Notes: generated from the sequence alone by a model not told the origin. A DNA stretch of 34,837 nt from Aliivibrio sp. (GCA_016764915.1 JAESQY010000141.1:1-34837), one strand, 5' to 3'. Shown: positions 8,340 to 17,576, counted from the stretch's first letter. Translations and numbers: made by a program.

Positions 8340-9314
8340 ATGTCTAAAAACAGCTCGAAATTGCATCCAAGAAACCGACATCACGGCCAATACGACTTTG
8401 ATAAGCTTACTCAAGCTTGCCCTGAACTCTCTGATTTTGTCGTGATTAATGACTACGGTAATCAGTCGATTAACTTTTCTGATCCTAAAGCGGTTAAAAC
8501 CCTGAATAGAGCGTTATTAGCACACTTTTATCAAGTGCCACACTGGGATCTACCTGAGGGCTATCTTTGTCCACCGATCCCAGGGCGTGCCGATTATATT
8601 CACAACATCGCCGATCTGTTGGCCTCTTCGTGTGATGAATCAATTCCAACCGGCAAAGGGGTAAGAGGGCTTGATATTGGGATTGGCGCTAACTGTGTTT
8701 ACCCAATTATTGGTCATCGTGATTATGGTTGGAGTTTTGTGGGTTCAGATATAGATCCGGTCGCGATTAAAATGGCCAGCTTTATCGCTAATAATAATCC
8801 ATCGCTGAAAAAAGCGATTGATTGTAAATTGCAAAAAAAGCCTGAACACTTCTTTAAACACATTATTGGTAAAAGAGATTTTTACGACTTCACCATGTGT
8901 AACCCGCCGTTTCATAAATCTGAAGAAGAGGCCAATGCAGGCTCTCAACGAAAACTGGATAACCTTGCGGATAACAGAAGCAAACGCGGCAGCAAAAATG
9001 CAGCTATGATGCAAAAGGGCAATAAACCGTCGTTAAACTTTGGCGGCCAACAAGCAGAATTATGGTGTGAAGGTGGTGAGATAAAATTCATCAGCGACAT
9101 GGCTCAGGAGAGTGTGAACTACGCGAGCCAGTGTTTATGGTTTACCACACTTATCTCGAAAAAAGAGAACGTCAGCAGCTTTAAAACCTTACTGCACAAA
9201 TTGGGTGCGATCACCATAAAAACGTATGAGATGGCGCAAGGTCAAAAAATCAGTCGCTTTGTTGCTTGGACATTTTTAGATGAAGAACAGCAACAGCAAT
9301 GGTATCAAGAGTAG
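8340..9314 (+). CDS. rlmF: 23S rRNA (adenine-1618-N6)-methyltransferase RlmF
   Basis: A 324-aa SAM-dependent methyltransferase matching RlmF (YbiN), which makes m6A1618 in 23S rRNA. The N-terminal [16 protein letters not shown] block is family-specific. The SAM site follows at about residues 109-118 ([14 protein letters not shown]) with [10 protein letters not shown]. The amino-methyltransferase signature NPPF is at 188-191, followed by HKSEEEA. The C terminus ([13 protein letters not shown]) is also typical. The basic [12 protein letters not shown] segment after NPPF is expected in this family. The start ATG 8340 has a weak upstream site. Housekeeping gene; identity is secure. Confidence 0.95.
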   Translation: MSKNSSKLHPRNRHHGQYDFDKLTQACPELSDFVVINDYGNQSINFSDPKAVKTLNRALLAHFYQVPHWDLPEGYLCPPIPGRADYIHNIADLLASSCDESIPTGKGVRGLDIGIGANCVYPIIGHRDYGWSFVGSDIDPVAIKMASFIANNNPSLKKAIDCKLQKKPEHFFKHIIGKRDFYDFTMCNPPFHKSEEEANAGSQRKLDNLADNRSKRGSKNAAMMQKGNKPSLNFGGQQAELWCEGGEIKFISDMAQESVNYASQCLWFTTLISKKENVSSFKTLLHKLGAITIKTYEMAQGQKISRFVAWTFLDEEQQQQWYQE

Positions 9315-9356
9315 GCAAATGCATAACGCATCTCTAACGGTAGTATGGAGTGATAA

Positions 9357-9839
9357 ATGAAAAAGCGAGTAAGGTCAGATCGCATTGAGCTGTTTGCAGC
9401 CATTGTTGTGATTGGGATTCTTTGTGTTATCGCTATTCCACGTTTTTTGTTGGTTCATAATGATGCCCTTAGCAGCTCAGTGCAGTTGCTAAACGCCAAC
9501 CTTAAAGCCAGTGTGGATCAGGTTTACGCTAAAGCAGTGATTCATGGTTTAGAAAAAAGCACCAGCATATCAGGCCGTGAGCCTATTATGTTAGAGGGTA
9601 TAGAGATCACTTATGGTACGCCAATAACAGGTGCTGCTGGTATCGGAAAAATGCCAATCACTGCGGATAGTTTTCAACTTAACACGTTTGAAAATTTCAG
9701 TTATTTCACTTTTAAAGCCTCAAATAACGGTGAAGAAGGAGGCGTGCCGAGCCGATGTTTTGTGAAATATCAACCAAGACAGAGTGCCAATGTATCACGC
9801 AGTTATAGCCTCTCCTACAATGATGACTGCAGTGAGTAA
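9357..9839 (+). CDS. MshA-like type IV pilin relative without a prepilin cleavage site
   Basis: A 160-aa protein whose N-terminal helix IELFAAIVVIGILCVIAIPRF is clearly a type IV pilin transmembrane/assembly helix, including Glu at the position equal to Glu5. The stretch after it (LKASVDQVYAKAVIHGLEKST) resembles MshA-type pilins, and two Cys near the C terminus (SRCFVKY, NDDCSE) could form the D-region disulfide. However, the expected Gly-Phe/Met-Thr-Leu cleavage motif is replaced by RSDR, so prepilin peptidase should not process it. It has no pilus-assembly neighbours, standing between rlmF and a sensor kinase gene. It may be a relic, a membrane-anchored minor pilin, or a repurposed protein. 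Start ATG 9357; GGAGTGATAA precedes it. Confidence 0.7.
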   Translation: MKKRVRSDRIELFAAIVVIGILCVIAIPRFLLVHNDALSSSVQLLNANLKASVDQVYAKAVIHGLEKSTSISGREPIMLEGIEITYGTPITGAAGIGKMPITADSFQLNTFENFSYFTFKASNNGEEGGVPSRCFVKYQPRQSANVSRSYSLSYNDDCSE

Positions 9840-9883
9840 CTCATTATAAATAGGAAATAATCGAGTTTATTAAGGACAAGGAT

Positions 9884-11941
9884 ATGTCGTTAAAAATGAA
9901 AAGGATGTTGGGTCTAATTATGGTGGTGTTATGCGTGATCGTTGGCATGTTCACCACCCGATTTGTCACCCGAACTCTGCTGCTTGAACAGGCTCATGAG
10001 CAGGGGGCAAATCGACTGCTCACTTACGTAGGCGATATTCGCCAAACCTTATCCCGCTTTCACCACCTTCCCTACCTGATCGCTGAACATCAATTCAGTG
10101 TGCGCCTTATTAAAGGCGATCTAAGCATTAAAAAAGAGGTAGATGAATATCTCACCCAACTCGACAAAGCGGCCAACACCAAAGGGTGGTTTCTACTCGA
10201 TTTACAGGGAAAGCTTCAAGCATCAAGTAGAGACAAGTTGGAGTGGGACCCTACCGATGGAGAGGCCATTGCTCAGTTAGTCTCCAATACAGATGGCGAG
10301 ATCGTCACCTTCAACTATTTAGCGGAAACAGAGGCGAGATATTATCTAGCCGCTCCTATCTACACCGAGTCGAAATTGATTGGTATTGCGGTGGCGAGGG
10401 TGGATTTGGATAAACTTGCAGACTCATGGCTCGCCTCGAACGAGCGAGTATTGATAAGCGATGACAGTAATAAATTCTTTCTCTCTAGCAGCAAGACATT
10501 GCCTCCCTCATTATTGAATCAATCTGAGTCAGTCAAATTATCACCGCTGAGCCTTTACGATGGCACTCAGACTCAAACGCTCAGTGCCGATAAACAGACC
10601 TTTTTAGTACAGATAGTGCAGTTTGATGATCTGAAATGGCACATTTACTATTTAACGCCTCTTAAACGTGTTGACCAGATGGTTAATTGGGTTGGATTCG
10701 CCAGTGTGATCGTCTTAGCGTTGCTGTTTGTGATGGTTCTTTTTATGTATGAACGTCACCAAAAATTGAAATCAAAGCAGCAGATTCAAACTCTGATTGC
10801 TGAGTCTGAAGATAGATTAAGAGGGGTGTTCAGTAAAACCAATGTCGGCCTGTTACTGCTTAGTCAAACAGGGAAAATTAGTTATATCAATCCGACGGGA
10901 CTACGCTACTTTTCGTTGTCAGAAACGTTAGCCAATGACATTTATGCGTGGCAGTTATTTGAAACGTTTAGTGGGAATAGCTCGGTGATGACACTGTTAA
11001 AAGAGCTGCCAAAACATCGCGACATTATTGATATTACCGACGTCGAAGCGATGGCAATACGCAGTGATGGTACTCATTTCCCGGTGCTGTTCTCGATGAC
11101 ACCGCAACCCAATCAAAGTGACAGCGGTTTTTTAGTGACCATTTTAGACATCAGTAAAAGGAAAAAGGCGGAAAATGCCTTAAAAACAGTGAATAGTGAA
11201 CTGGAGCAGCGAGTATTGGATCGCACTTCAGCCCTACAAGCTGTGCAAGATGAGTTAGTACAAAACAGTAAAATGACCGCTCTAGGAAAGATGTCGAGTG
11301 TGATTACACATGAATTGAATCAGCCGCTTACGGGTATCAAAACCTTACTCTCTAGCAGTGAGTTATTGATTGAGCGAAACAAAACAGATTTGCTGCTCTC
11401 TAACATGAGCTTGGTGAATCGTTTGGTTGATAGAATGGCGGGCATGACCAGTCAGCTTAAAGTGTTTGCTTATAATCAACCAGAGACATTAGTCGCGGTA
11501 TCCATTGCTGATGCTCTGCAAGAGACGCTGCGTATCCATCAACAACCGTTAGAAAATGTGGATGTTCGAGTAAGGATGCCCAGTAACTTACCTTTGATTC
11601 AAGGTAACAATCGGCGCTTATCACAAGTGTTGGGTAACTTGATTGTTAATGCGGTGGATGCTCTGTCTAGCGTGACAGAACCTTGCTTAATTATCTCTGC
11701 TGTCCAGCAATCCAATAGTGAGGTGAAACTTGAGATCATTGATAATGGTTGTGGGGTAGACAGTGATACCTTGCCGCATCTATTTGAACCTTTCTACACT
11801 AAAAAGCAGTCGGGTGATGGTTTAGGATTAGGGTTATCTATCACTTTGAATAATGTCAAAGAGATGAGGGGAACGATTACAGGAAGAAATAATCATACCG
11901 GTAGCGGCATGACATTCTCCCTGGTTTTTTTAGTTGCTTAA
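9884..11941 (+). CDS. DctB-type sensor histidine kinase
   Basis: 685 aa. TM1 at about 8-30; a periplasmic double-PAS (PDC/dCache-like) sensor to about residue 265; TM2 near 267-287; a cytoplasmic PAS domain (about 305-430, GVFSKTNVGLLLLSQTGKISYINPTG); a coiled linker; then the kinase core. The H-box is KMSSVITHELNQPL with His476 as phospho-acceptor; the N-box is QVLGNLIVNAVDAL; G boxes are DNGCGVD and GDGLGLGLS. The H-box HELNQPL is typical of the DctB/HK4 group that senses C4-dicarboxylates or related ligands and phosphorylates a DctD-type regulator. Its likely partner is encoded at 15548-16903, and the TRAP genes between them are the likely targets. ATG 9884 has AAGGA upstream. Confidence 0.9.
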   Translation: MSLKMKRMLGLIMVVLCVIVGMFTTRFVTRTLLLEQAHEQGANRLLTYVGDIRQTLSRFHHLPYLIAEHQFSVRLIKGDLSIKKEVDEYLTQLDKAANTKGWFLLDLQGKLQASSRDKLEWDPTDGEAIAQLVSNTDGEIVTFNYLAETEARYYLAAPIYTESKLIGIAVARVDLDKLADSWLASNERVLISDDSNKFFLSSSKTLPPSLLNQSESVKLSPLSLYDGTQTQTLSADKQTFLVQIVQFDDLKWHIYYLTPLKRVDQMVNWVGFASVIVLALLFVMVLFMYERHQKLKSKQQIQTLIAESEDRLRGVFSKTNVGLLLLSQTGKISYINPTGLRYFSLSETLANDIYAWQLFETFSGNSSVMTLLKELPKHRDIIDITDVEAMAIRSDGTHFPVLFSMTPQPNQSDSGFLVTILDISKRKKAENALKTVNSELEQRVLDRTSALQAVQDELVQNSKMTALGKMSSVITHELNQPLTGIKTLLSSSELLIERNKTDLLLSNMSLVNRLVDRMAGMTSQLKVFAYNQPETLVAVSIADALQETLRIHQQPLENVDVRVRMPSNLPLIQGNNRRLSQVLGNLIVNAVDALSSVTEPCLIISAVQQSNSEVKLEIIDNGCGVDSDTLPHLFEPFYTKKQSGDGLGLGLSITLNNVKEMRGTITGRNNHTGSGMTFSLVFLVA

Positions 11942-11951
11942 GGTCAATTAA

Positions 11952-14102
11952 CTATTGAGCGCTGGCTGATAAATTATTGACAGTCACTTCGTTTTTTCTG
12001 CTGTAGACAAACAATGTTAAGAAGATAACCAAGCCAATAATGCGTACTACCAATGGCAGATCAGGCCATAACAGTAAAAGGGATGAAACCAGAGACACAG
12101 CACGCAAACCTAGGTTAAGTGCACTCTCTAAGTAACCTTCCATGGCGGCAATCAACGCATAGGTACCAAATACAGCGAAGAAACCTATGGTAAGCACTGT
12201 GGTTATATCCCAGCTGATCAAAGAGGTATACGCCATGAGCACCGGCACCAAGTAGAGCCCTTTTGCAATTTTCCATGCGGTTAATCCCGTTCTCATAGGT
12301 GGTGTTTTTGCAATGGTTGCGGCGGCAAAAGCGGTTAAACAGACAGGAGGTGTTACGTTACTGTCTTGCGATAACCAGAAGATGATAAGGTGCGCAGCTA
12401 ACAGTGCAAGCCCAACTTGCTCTAGACCGATTCCCTGTTCAAGTAGCGTACTCATGAAGTCACTCGGTACCAACGTTAACAGATGTTGCGCGTCGACAAG
12501 GGCCATAGGAGCAGTAAGCGCTTCCATTTTGTCTGGGGCGGCGAGCATAAAGATGGCTCTGGCTTGTTCGGGTAACTCGCCATTGACGATCAATTGTAAC
12601 AGCTGCTCTTCAGCGATTAACTGATACAAAGCAGGCGCTGATAACGTGCCAAGCACAATGTAGGCTGCGGTAACAGGTAGGCCCATACCAAGAATCAGTG
12701 ACGCTAAAGCGATCAGCAAGATCATCATCCATAAGCTGCCATTTGACCATTCACTGATCATCAGAGAAAAAGTGTTACCAATACCGGTGGTGCCGATAAC
12801 ATTAACAATCAAACCAATGCCAGTTAGCAGCAGTGCGGTGGTGGCCATGTTTCTCGCCCCTTGTGCCATTGCTTCAAAGATGGCTTTTGGTCCCATTTTA
12901 TTAGGGGATAACCAAGAGGCAACTACCACGGAGATAATCGCAATGCCTGCAGCGTAAGTTGGGGTGAATCCGGAGACTAACAAACTGACCAACACCACCA
13001 AAGGGATCAGATAGTGCCAACCAGAAATTAAGGTTTTAAACACGGGCACCGTCGCAATTTTTATCAGGTGAACATTGCTTCTCATCGCCTCGATACGAAC
13101 AAAGAAGGCCACAGAGAGGAAGTAGATAACGGCAGGAACAATCGAGACCGCAATGATATCTACATAAGGGATTTGAGTGTAAGAGGCCATGATAAATGCC
13201 CCTGCGCCCATCACTGGAGGCATTAACTGACCTCCCGTCGAGGCGGCAGCTTCAACCCCTGCAGCGAAACGTGCAGGAAAGCCCGCTTTTTGCATCAAAG
13301 GAATGGTGATAACCCCTGTTGATACCGTGTTTGCCACACTGGACCCTGATACGGAACCCATTAAGCCAGAGCCAAGCACGGCAACAAATCCTGGCCCACC
13401 AGTAATTTTCCCAGCCGCAGCTCGTGATACGTCAATGATGTAATCCCCCGCGCCAGATCGAACTAAAAAGGCACCAAATAGGATAAACATGAAGACATAA
13501 CTCCAGCTTATGCGCGAAATGGGACCAAACATCCCTTCAGAGCTGTAGAAACTTCGATAAAGCAGTGTTTCGGCGCTTAACCCGGGGAAATGGAACATGC
13601 CACTGACCCAGCTGCCCCAAAGCACCACATAACTTAATGAGATAATGATAAGTACAGGAATGAACCAACCTGTTGTACGACGAATAAGCTCAAGTACCAC
13701 CAAGATAGCCAAAATAGAGAAAATCCAATCACTGGTAATAAACGTCACGCCTCGTTCATACAGGGCATCTTCAGCTTGGGTAATATAGATTAGGCAGGCG
13801 ACAGCAACTACAGCCAGTAAAATATCAAACGCGAGTGCCCATTTGCTATTTTTCAATGAGCGATGAGCCGGATACCATAGTGCGCAGATAACGGAGAAAC
13901 CAGCAAAGTGGGTAGCAGAGACCCAGAGCTCAGGCAGTGTGGCAAAAGTATTAAACCAAATATGCAAACAGGCAAGAATCACCCCGGTCACTGATATGAT
14001 ACTGGTTAACCATGGATAGTGGGTTCGTTGTGGCAATTCAAATTGTTGTAAATCTAATTCAGACGGTTCAGGTCGGTCTGCAGTAGAGCGGGTATCGGCC
14101 AT
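11952..14102 (-). CDS. TRAP transporter fused permease subunit (DctQM fusion, TAXI-associated)
   Basis: 716 aa and highly hydrophobic: an N-terminal part of about four helices equal to the small DctQ subunit, fused to a DctM-like 12-helix part, the arrangement usual for TAXI-type TRAP systems. DctM-like signatures include GSGLMGSVSGSSVANTVSTGVITIPLM, AAASTGGQLMPPVMGAGAFIM and GMGLPVTAAYI. A soluble loop around residues 490-560 and a second motif SNVTPPVCLTAFAAA are also typical. It drives sodium- or proton-coupled uptake of an organic anion delivered by the binding protein encoded just upstream. ATG 14102 is preceded by AGGAG. Its stop lies 10 bp from the convergent kinase gene. Confidence 0.93.
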   Translation of the reverse strand: MADTRSTADRPEPSELDLQQFELPQRTHYPWLTSIISVTGVILACLHIWFNTFATLPELWVSATHFAGFSVICALWYPAHRSLKNSKWALAFDILLAVVAVACLIYITQAEDALYERGVTFITSDWIFSILAILVVLELIRRTTGWFIPVLIIISLSYVVLWGSWVSGMFHFPGLSAETLLYRSFYSSEGMFGPISRISWSYVFMFILFGAFLVRSGAGDYIIDVSRAAAGKITGGPGFVAVLGSGLMGSVSGSSVANTVSTGVITIPLMQKAGFPARFAAGVEAAASTGGQLMPPVMGAGAFIMASYTQIPYVDIIAVSIVPAVIYFLSVAFFVRIEAMRSNVHLIKIATVPVFKTLISGWHYLIPLVVLVSLLVSGFTPTYAAGIAIISVVVASWLSPNKMGPKAIFEAMAQGARNMATTALLLTGIGLIVNVIGTTGIGNTFSLMISEWSNGSLWMMILLIALASLILGMGLPVTAAYIVLGTLSAPALYQLIAEEQLLQLIVNGELPEQARAIFMLAAPDKMEALTAPMALVDAQHLLTLVPSDFMSTLLEQGIGLEQVGLALLAAHLIIFWLSQDSNVTPPVCLTAFAAATIAKTPPMRTGLTAWKIAKGLYLVPVLMAYTSLISWDITTVLTIGFFAVFGTYALIAAMEGYLESALNLGLRAVSLVSSLLLLWPDLPLVVRIIGLVIFLTLFVYSRKNEVTVNNLSASAQ

Positions 14103-14188
14103 GGTAACTCCTGAGTAAACGACGTAAAAGCAACGCTTAATAACTCATTAAGTAGTGTGTAGTTAAGTGAAAATTAATCGTGTAAGGT

Positions 14189-14238
14189 TTGAACAGAAGT
14201 GCTGCCACTGGGAGGATTGTAGGCAACACTCTGTTCAA
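14189..14238 (-). other. Long hairpin between TAXI and permease genes
   Basis: On the minus strand TTGAACAGA-GTGTTGCC pairs with GGCAGCAC-(T)-TCTGTTCAA: 17 base pairs with one G-U pair and one bulged T, loop of 15. It starts just after the TAXI stop and has no T tract. Such stems after a binding-protein gene often protect the 5' message from decay and lower the output of the permease gene, which is the role inferred here. Confidence 0.6.
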
Positions 14239-14243
14239 TATTA

Positions 14244-15260
14244 TTATTTTACAAGCAGGTGAGCAGGGATGTTGACACCCATCTCTTTGTAGTACTTCGC
14301 AGCACCTGGGTGAAGTGGTACTGGCAAACCTGCAATGGCGTTTTCAATGGCCATGGTTTTGGTTGCTTTATGAATACCATTCAAGAAAGGCAGGTTTTCA
14401 TACACGGTCTTAGTAAGCATATAAACATCTTGCTCACTGATGTCATCGCGTACGGCTAAGAAGTTTGGTTGTGCAATGGTGGTGATCGGCTTAGTTTGGC
14501 CTGGGTAGGTGTTTGCAGGGATCTCGTACTTAGTCCAAAGATCATAACCATTATTGGCCTGTTTTATCTGCTCATCAGTGAAGTTTAATACCGTAATTTT
14601 GTCACCAAGGGCAGCGTAAGCACGAGTTACGGCACTGACAGGAACGCCAGCAGGGGTATTCATGCCATCGATAGCACCATTTTGTAGCGCATCAGCACTG
14701 GCACCATAACCTAAGTATGCAAGATTAAAGTCATCCGGTTTCACGCCCAAACCAGACATGATTTGACGACCAGAACCTTCTGTTCCTGAGTTCTTCTTAC
14801 CGATTGAGAATTTTTTAGAGTTCAAATTGTTAAGATCGGATACTGTGCCCGATTTTGCTAACTCAGAGCGAACCACAAAGTGCTCAACATTTTGCCAAAG
14901 CATGGTCACAGATCGCAGATGCTTTTGCGGACCAGAGTTTTTTACTTTACCTTCGCCATTCCATGCCCAAGCACCGTATAAACCTTGTAAAATAGCAAAC
15001 TGCACTTCGTTTTCTCTTAACAGTTTGACGTTCTCACCCGATCCCGCAGAGCTGATTGCTGAGAGAGAGAAGTGATGTTTAGGCTCCAATTTTATTTTAC
15101 TTAATGTGGCTAGAGCGACCCCAACCGGATAGTAAGTCCCTCCAGTGGATGCAGTAGCTAGAATATAACTGGTTTTTTCTGCTGCAGTCACTTGTGAACC
15201 AAAAGAAGCCACGATGGCTGTTGCTAATGCTAATGATTTAACTATGGTGCGATTAAACAT
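14244..15260 (-). CDS. TRAP transporter TAXI-family substrate-binding protein
   Basis: About 338 aa, exported. The mature protein begins near AEKTSYILATASTGGTYYPVG, the hallmark of TAXI receptors, with later ISSAGSGENVKLLRENEVQFAILQ, the segment KKNSGTEGSGRQIMSGLG, and the C-terminal LHPGAAKYYKEMG. TAXI proteins bind small acids such as glutamate, glutamine or dicarboxylates; the ligand here is unknown. I place the start at ATG 15260 (MFNRTIVKSLALATAIVASFGSQVTAA), which gives a proper signal peptide and has AAGGAGA before it, rather than the ATG at 15293, which adds a charged leader. A sigma-54 promoter lies about 47 bp upstream. It forms an operon with the fused permease. Confidence 0.93.
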   Translation of the reverse strand: MFNRTIVKSLALATAIVASFGSQVTAAEKTSYILATASTGGTYYPVGVALATLSKIKLEPKHHFSLSAISSAGSGENVKLLRENEVQFAILQGLYGAWAWNGEGKVKNSGPQKHLRSVTMLWQNVEHFVVRSELAKSGTVSDLNNLNSKKFSIGKKNSGTEGSGRQIMSGLGVKPDDFNLAYLGYGASADALQNGAIDGMNTPAGVPVSAVTRAYAALGDKITVLNFTDEQIKQANNGYDLWTKYEIPANTYPGQTKPITTIAQPNFLAVRDDISEQDVYMLTKTVYENLPFLNGIHKATKTMAIENAIAGLPVPLHPGAAKYYKEMGVNIPAHLLVK

Positions 15261-15306
15261 CTCATTCTCCTTGTTGATAGCAAATTTGTACATTCATCAG
15301 GAGTAT

Positions 15307-15322
15307 TGCAATGCTAATGCCA
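15307..15322 (-). promoter_or_regulatory. Sigma-54 (-24/-12) promoter of the TAXI-TRAP operon
   Basis: Read on the minus strand, TGGCATTAGCATTGCA matches the sigma-54 consensus TGGCAC-N5-TTGCW at all but one position, with the required 10 bases between GG and GC. Transcription would start near 15297, about 37 nt before the TAXI start codon. The adjacent activator gene encodes a sigma-54-dependent regulator, which supports this strongly. Confidence 0.85.
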
Positions 15323-15377
15323 TAAATTAACATATTGTTACTTATGGTTTTTTTGACGTTTATTAAGTGGAATGAGA

Positions 15378-15431
15378 AAAAAATGGCCTATTTGTTGATT
15401 TTTTGATAAGCAAAAAACGGCCGATTAGTTG
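15378..15431. promoter_or_regulatory. Tandem direct repeats, probable activator-binding region
   Basis: AAAAAATGGCCTATTTGTTG (15378-15397) and AAAAAACGGCCGATTAGTTG (15412-15431) agree at 17 of 20 positions, 34 bp apart. A partial third copy, AAAAAATGGCT, is at 15535-15545, next to AATAGCCAATAGG. They lie 55-125 bp (and, for the partial copy, about 215 bp) upstream of the sigma-54 promoter, the usual distance for enhancer sites of DctD-like proteins. Confidence 0.5.
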
Positions 15432-15547
15432 TATTAATTATGTTTTTTATAAGTAAATGAATTGTTAAATTTAGTTTAGTGTGATCACTATCAATATTTT
15501 TATTGTTGAATCACGCTAAAAATAGCCAATAGGCAAAAAATGGCTCA

Positions 15548-16903
15548 TCACAGTTTTACGTAATCAGAGCGGTTAATACCATATCTGACCATTTTTTGAT
15601 TTAAGGTTCGTCGTGGCAGATCGAGCTCTTTCATCACATCGATAATACTGCCATTAAATCGTTGCAATGCTTCTGTAATCACTTTCCGTTCAAAATTTTG
15701 CACTTGGGTAGCGAGCGAAAGCTGAGTGTGGCTCACATCAGAGGTGGTGGATGGTTTGGTGGCGAGTATTTCACCGACGGTGAGCTCATTATCCAGTGCA
15801 TATCGAACGGCAATATTTTTAAGTTCACGGACGTTACCCGGCCAAGAGTAAGACTGTAAAATTTGCTGATCGCTAGGGCTCACCGTTCGACATTCTCTGG
15901 CGGTCTTTTGCAGATAGTAATCAAACAGTAACAGGATGTCTTCTTGGCGTTCGCGCAGCGGAGGCAGATAGAGCTGTGCAATGTTGAGTCGATAAAAGAG
16001 ATCTTGGCGAAAGCTAGGATGGTTGAGTAGATTCTCTTTCGCTGCCGCTATTACGGTGAGATCAATGGGGATCTGTTGATTTCCACCTAACCGCTCAACG
16101 CTATTTTCTTGTAGTGAACGCAGTACTTTGACTTGCATATTGATCGGCATACTCTCTATTTCATCGAGAAACAGCGTGCCTTTATCAGAATATTCCAGCT
16201 TACCTATACGGCGCTTATTCGCACCGGTAAATGCGCCCGACTCATGACCAAAAAGTTCACTTTCGAACAGCTGTTCAGGGATGGCGGCACAGTTAATGGG
16301 CACATACTCCCCTGATGAACGTTGACTAAATTTATGCAGACAGGTTGCAACCAGATCTTTACCACAACCCGTCTCACCATAAATAATGACATTAGTATCG
16401 ATTGCTGCAATTTTTAATATCTGCTCTCTTAAAGTATTCATCGCTTGGCTACGACCAATGATGATTTTTTCGAGGCCACTGACCTGTTGCAGGTAGTCGC
16501 TGCGATCTTTAAAGTCTCCTTGAAGTGTTAAGGCGTCATGAGCGCGAGAAACACTCACTAATAAACGATCGGGGTCGAAGGGTTTCTCAAAAAAATCGAA
16601 TGCACCATCTTGTAGCGCTTGGACGGCCATATCGATGTCACCATGACCCGTGATTAATATGATCGGAATGTGTGGGAATTTGGCCAGCAACTTAGGCATT
16701 AGCTTCAGTCCATCGATGTCCGGTAGACGAATGTCACTGATGATAATGCCTTGAAAACTGGGTGATAAGGTCTCTAAAGCACTGTAGCCATCAGCAAAAG
16801 CGGTGACATCATAATCGGCAAGTTGCAGCCATTGAGTCGTTGCGGTACGGACAATTTCATCGTCTTCAATCAGTGCAACTTCTTTGCGATTTCCCTGTGG
16901 CAT
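15548..16903 (-). CDS. DctD-type sigma-54-dependent response regulator
   Basis: 451 aa with the NtrC-family order: receiver domain (1-120) with phospho-acceptor Asp57 in ISDIRLPDIDG and the conserved Lys in FFEKPFD; AAA+ domain with Walker A GETGCGKD, the sigma-54-contacting GAFTGA loop, Walker B GTLFLDEIE and the WPGNVREL segment; and a C-terminal Fis-type helix-turn-helix (FNGSIIDVMKELDLPRRTLNQKM). It should bind upstream of the TAXI gene and open the sigma-54 promoter when phosphorylated, most likely by the kinase encoded at 9884. It is transcribed in the same direction as the TAXI operon but separated from it by 287 bp with its own promoter region. Confidence 0.94.
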   Translation of the reverse strand: MPQGNRKEVALIEDDEIVRTATTQWLQLADYDVTAFADGYSALETLSPSFQGIIISDIRLPDIDGLKLMPKLLAKFPHIPIILITGHGDIDMAVQALQDGAFDFFEKPFDPDRLLVSVSRAHDALTLQGDFKDRSDYLQQVSGLEKIIIGRSQAMNTLREQILKIAAIDTNVIIYGETGCGKDLVATCLHKFSQRSSGEYVPINCAAIPEQLFESELFGHESGAFTGANKRRIGKLEYSDKGTLFLDEIESMPINMQVKVLRSLQENSVERLGGNQQIPIDLTVIAAAKENLLNHPSFRQDLFYRLNIAQLYLPPLRERQEDILLLFDYYLQKTARECRTVSPSDQQILQSYSWPGNVRELKNIAVRYALDNELTVGEILATKPSTTSDVSHTQLSLATQVQNFERKVITEALQRFNGSIIDVMKELDLPRRTLNQKMVRYGINRSDYVKL

Positions 16904-17054
16904 AACTCATCCCTGCTGTGTTCAATGTCATTAACTTATACAGTTAGACATAAAATTGCACTCTTCACTTGAAAATGGTGTGGGTTAAATGTCATTATTC
17001 AGCCATAAAACGAGTTGTAATCGCAATAATCGCTACATTTACTTCGGAGCAAAC

Positions 17055-17576
17055 ATGGCCAAGTTAAGCCTACAAGAGCAGCTATTAAAAGCGGGTCTTG
17101 TGAATCAAAAGAAATTAAATAAAACGGCAAAATCATCTAAAAAATCTCGAACTCAAGCCAAAGAAGCAAAAGCGGCGGTTGAAGCCAATAAAACGGCGCA
17201 ACTTGAGCGAGACAAAGAGTTGAATCGTCAACGTGATAATGATGCTGCTCAAAAAGCGGTGGCTTTTCAAATTAAACAGCTTATTGAGATGAACTTGATT
17301 GACCGTAAAGAGGGGGATATTGGGTATAATTTTACTGATGAAACTACGGTTAAGAAGATATATGTAGATAAAATGACTCAAGCGCAACTCGTTGCTGGTT
17401 TATTAGCGATAGTTCGTTTCGGCGAAGGTTATGAAGTGATTCCTGCCGTCGTAGCAGATAAAATTGCCCAACGTGATGAGAGCATCATTGTTTTGAATAA
17501 TGAAACGGTGATAACTGAAGTGGACGAAGATGATCCGTACGCTGATTTCCAAATTCCAGATGACTTGATGTGGTAA
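17055..17576 (+). CDS. yaiL: DUF2058 protein, YaiL-like
   Basis: 173 aa, matching the DUF2058/YaiL family from end to end: AKLSLQEQLLKAGL at the start, a basic charged coiled-coil (about 20-75), IKQLIEMN, GDIGYNFTD, KKIYVDKMTQAQL, VIPAVVADKIAQRD and the C-terminal DEDDPYADFQIPDDLMW. These proteins are cytoplasmic and described as nucleic-acid associated; the molecular role is not settled. The frame is open from 16989, but ATG 17055 aligns with the family start and has CGGAG before it. A strong terminator follows. Confidence 0.93.
   Translation: MAKLSLQEQLLKAGLVNQKKLNKTAKSSKKSRTQAKEAKAAVEANKTAQLERDKELNRQRDNDAAQKAVAFQIKQLIEMNLIDRKEGDIGYNFTDETTVKKIYVDKMTQAQLVAGLLAIVRFGEGYEVIPAVVADKIAQRDESIIVLNNETVITEVDEDDPYADFQIPDDLMW

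Noticed and set aside
8136..8414. Minus-strand ORF of 92 codons between the membrane-protein gene and rlmF
   Set aside because: It overlaps the start of rlmF, has no plausible ribosome-binding site and shows no domain pattern; treated as chance.
16989..17054. N-terminal extension of the DUF2058 protein
   Set aside because: Relatives begin at the residue equal to ATG 17055, which also has the better ribosome-binding site.
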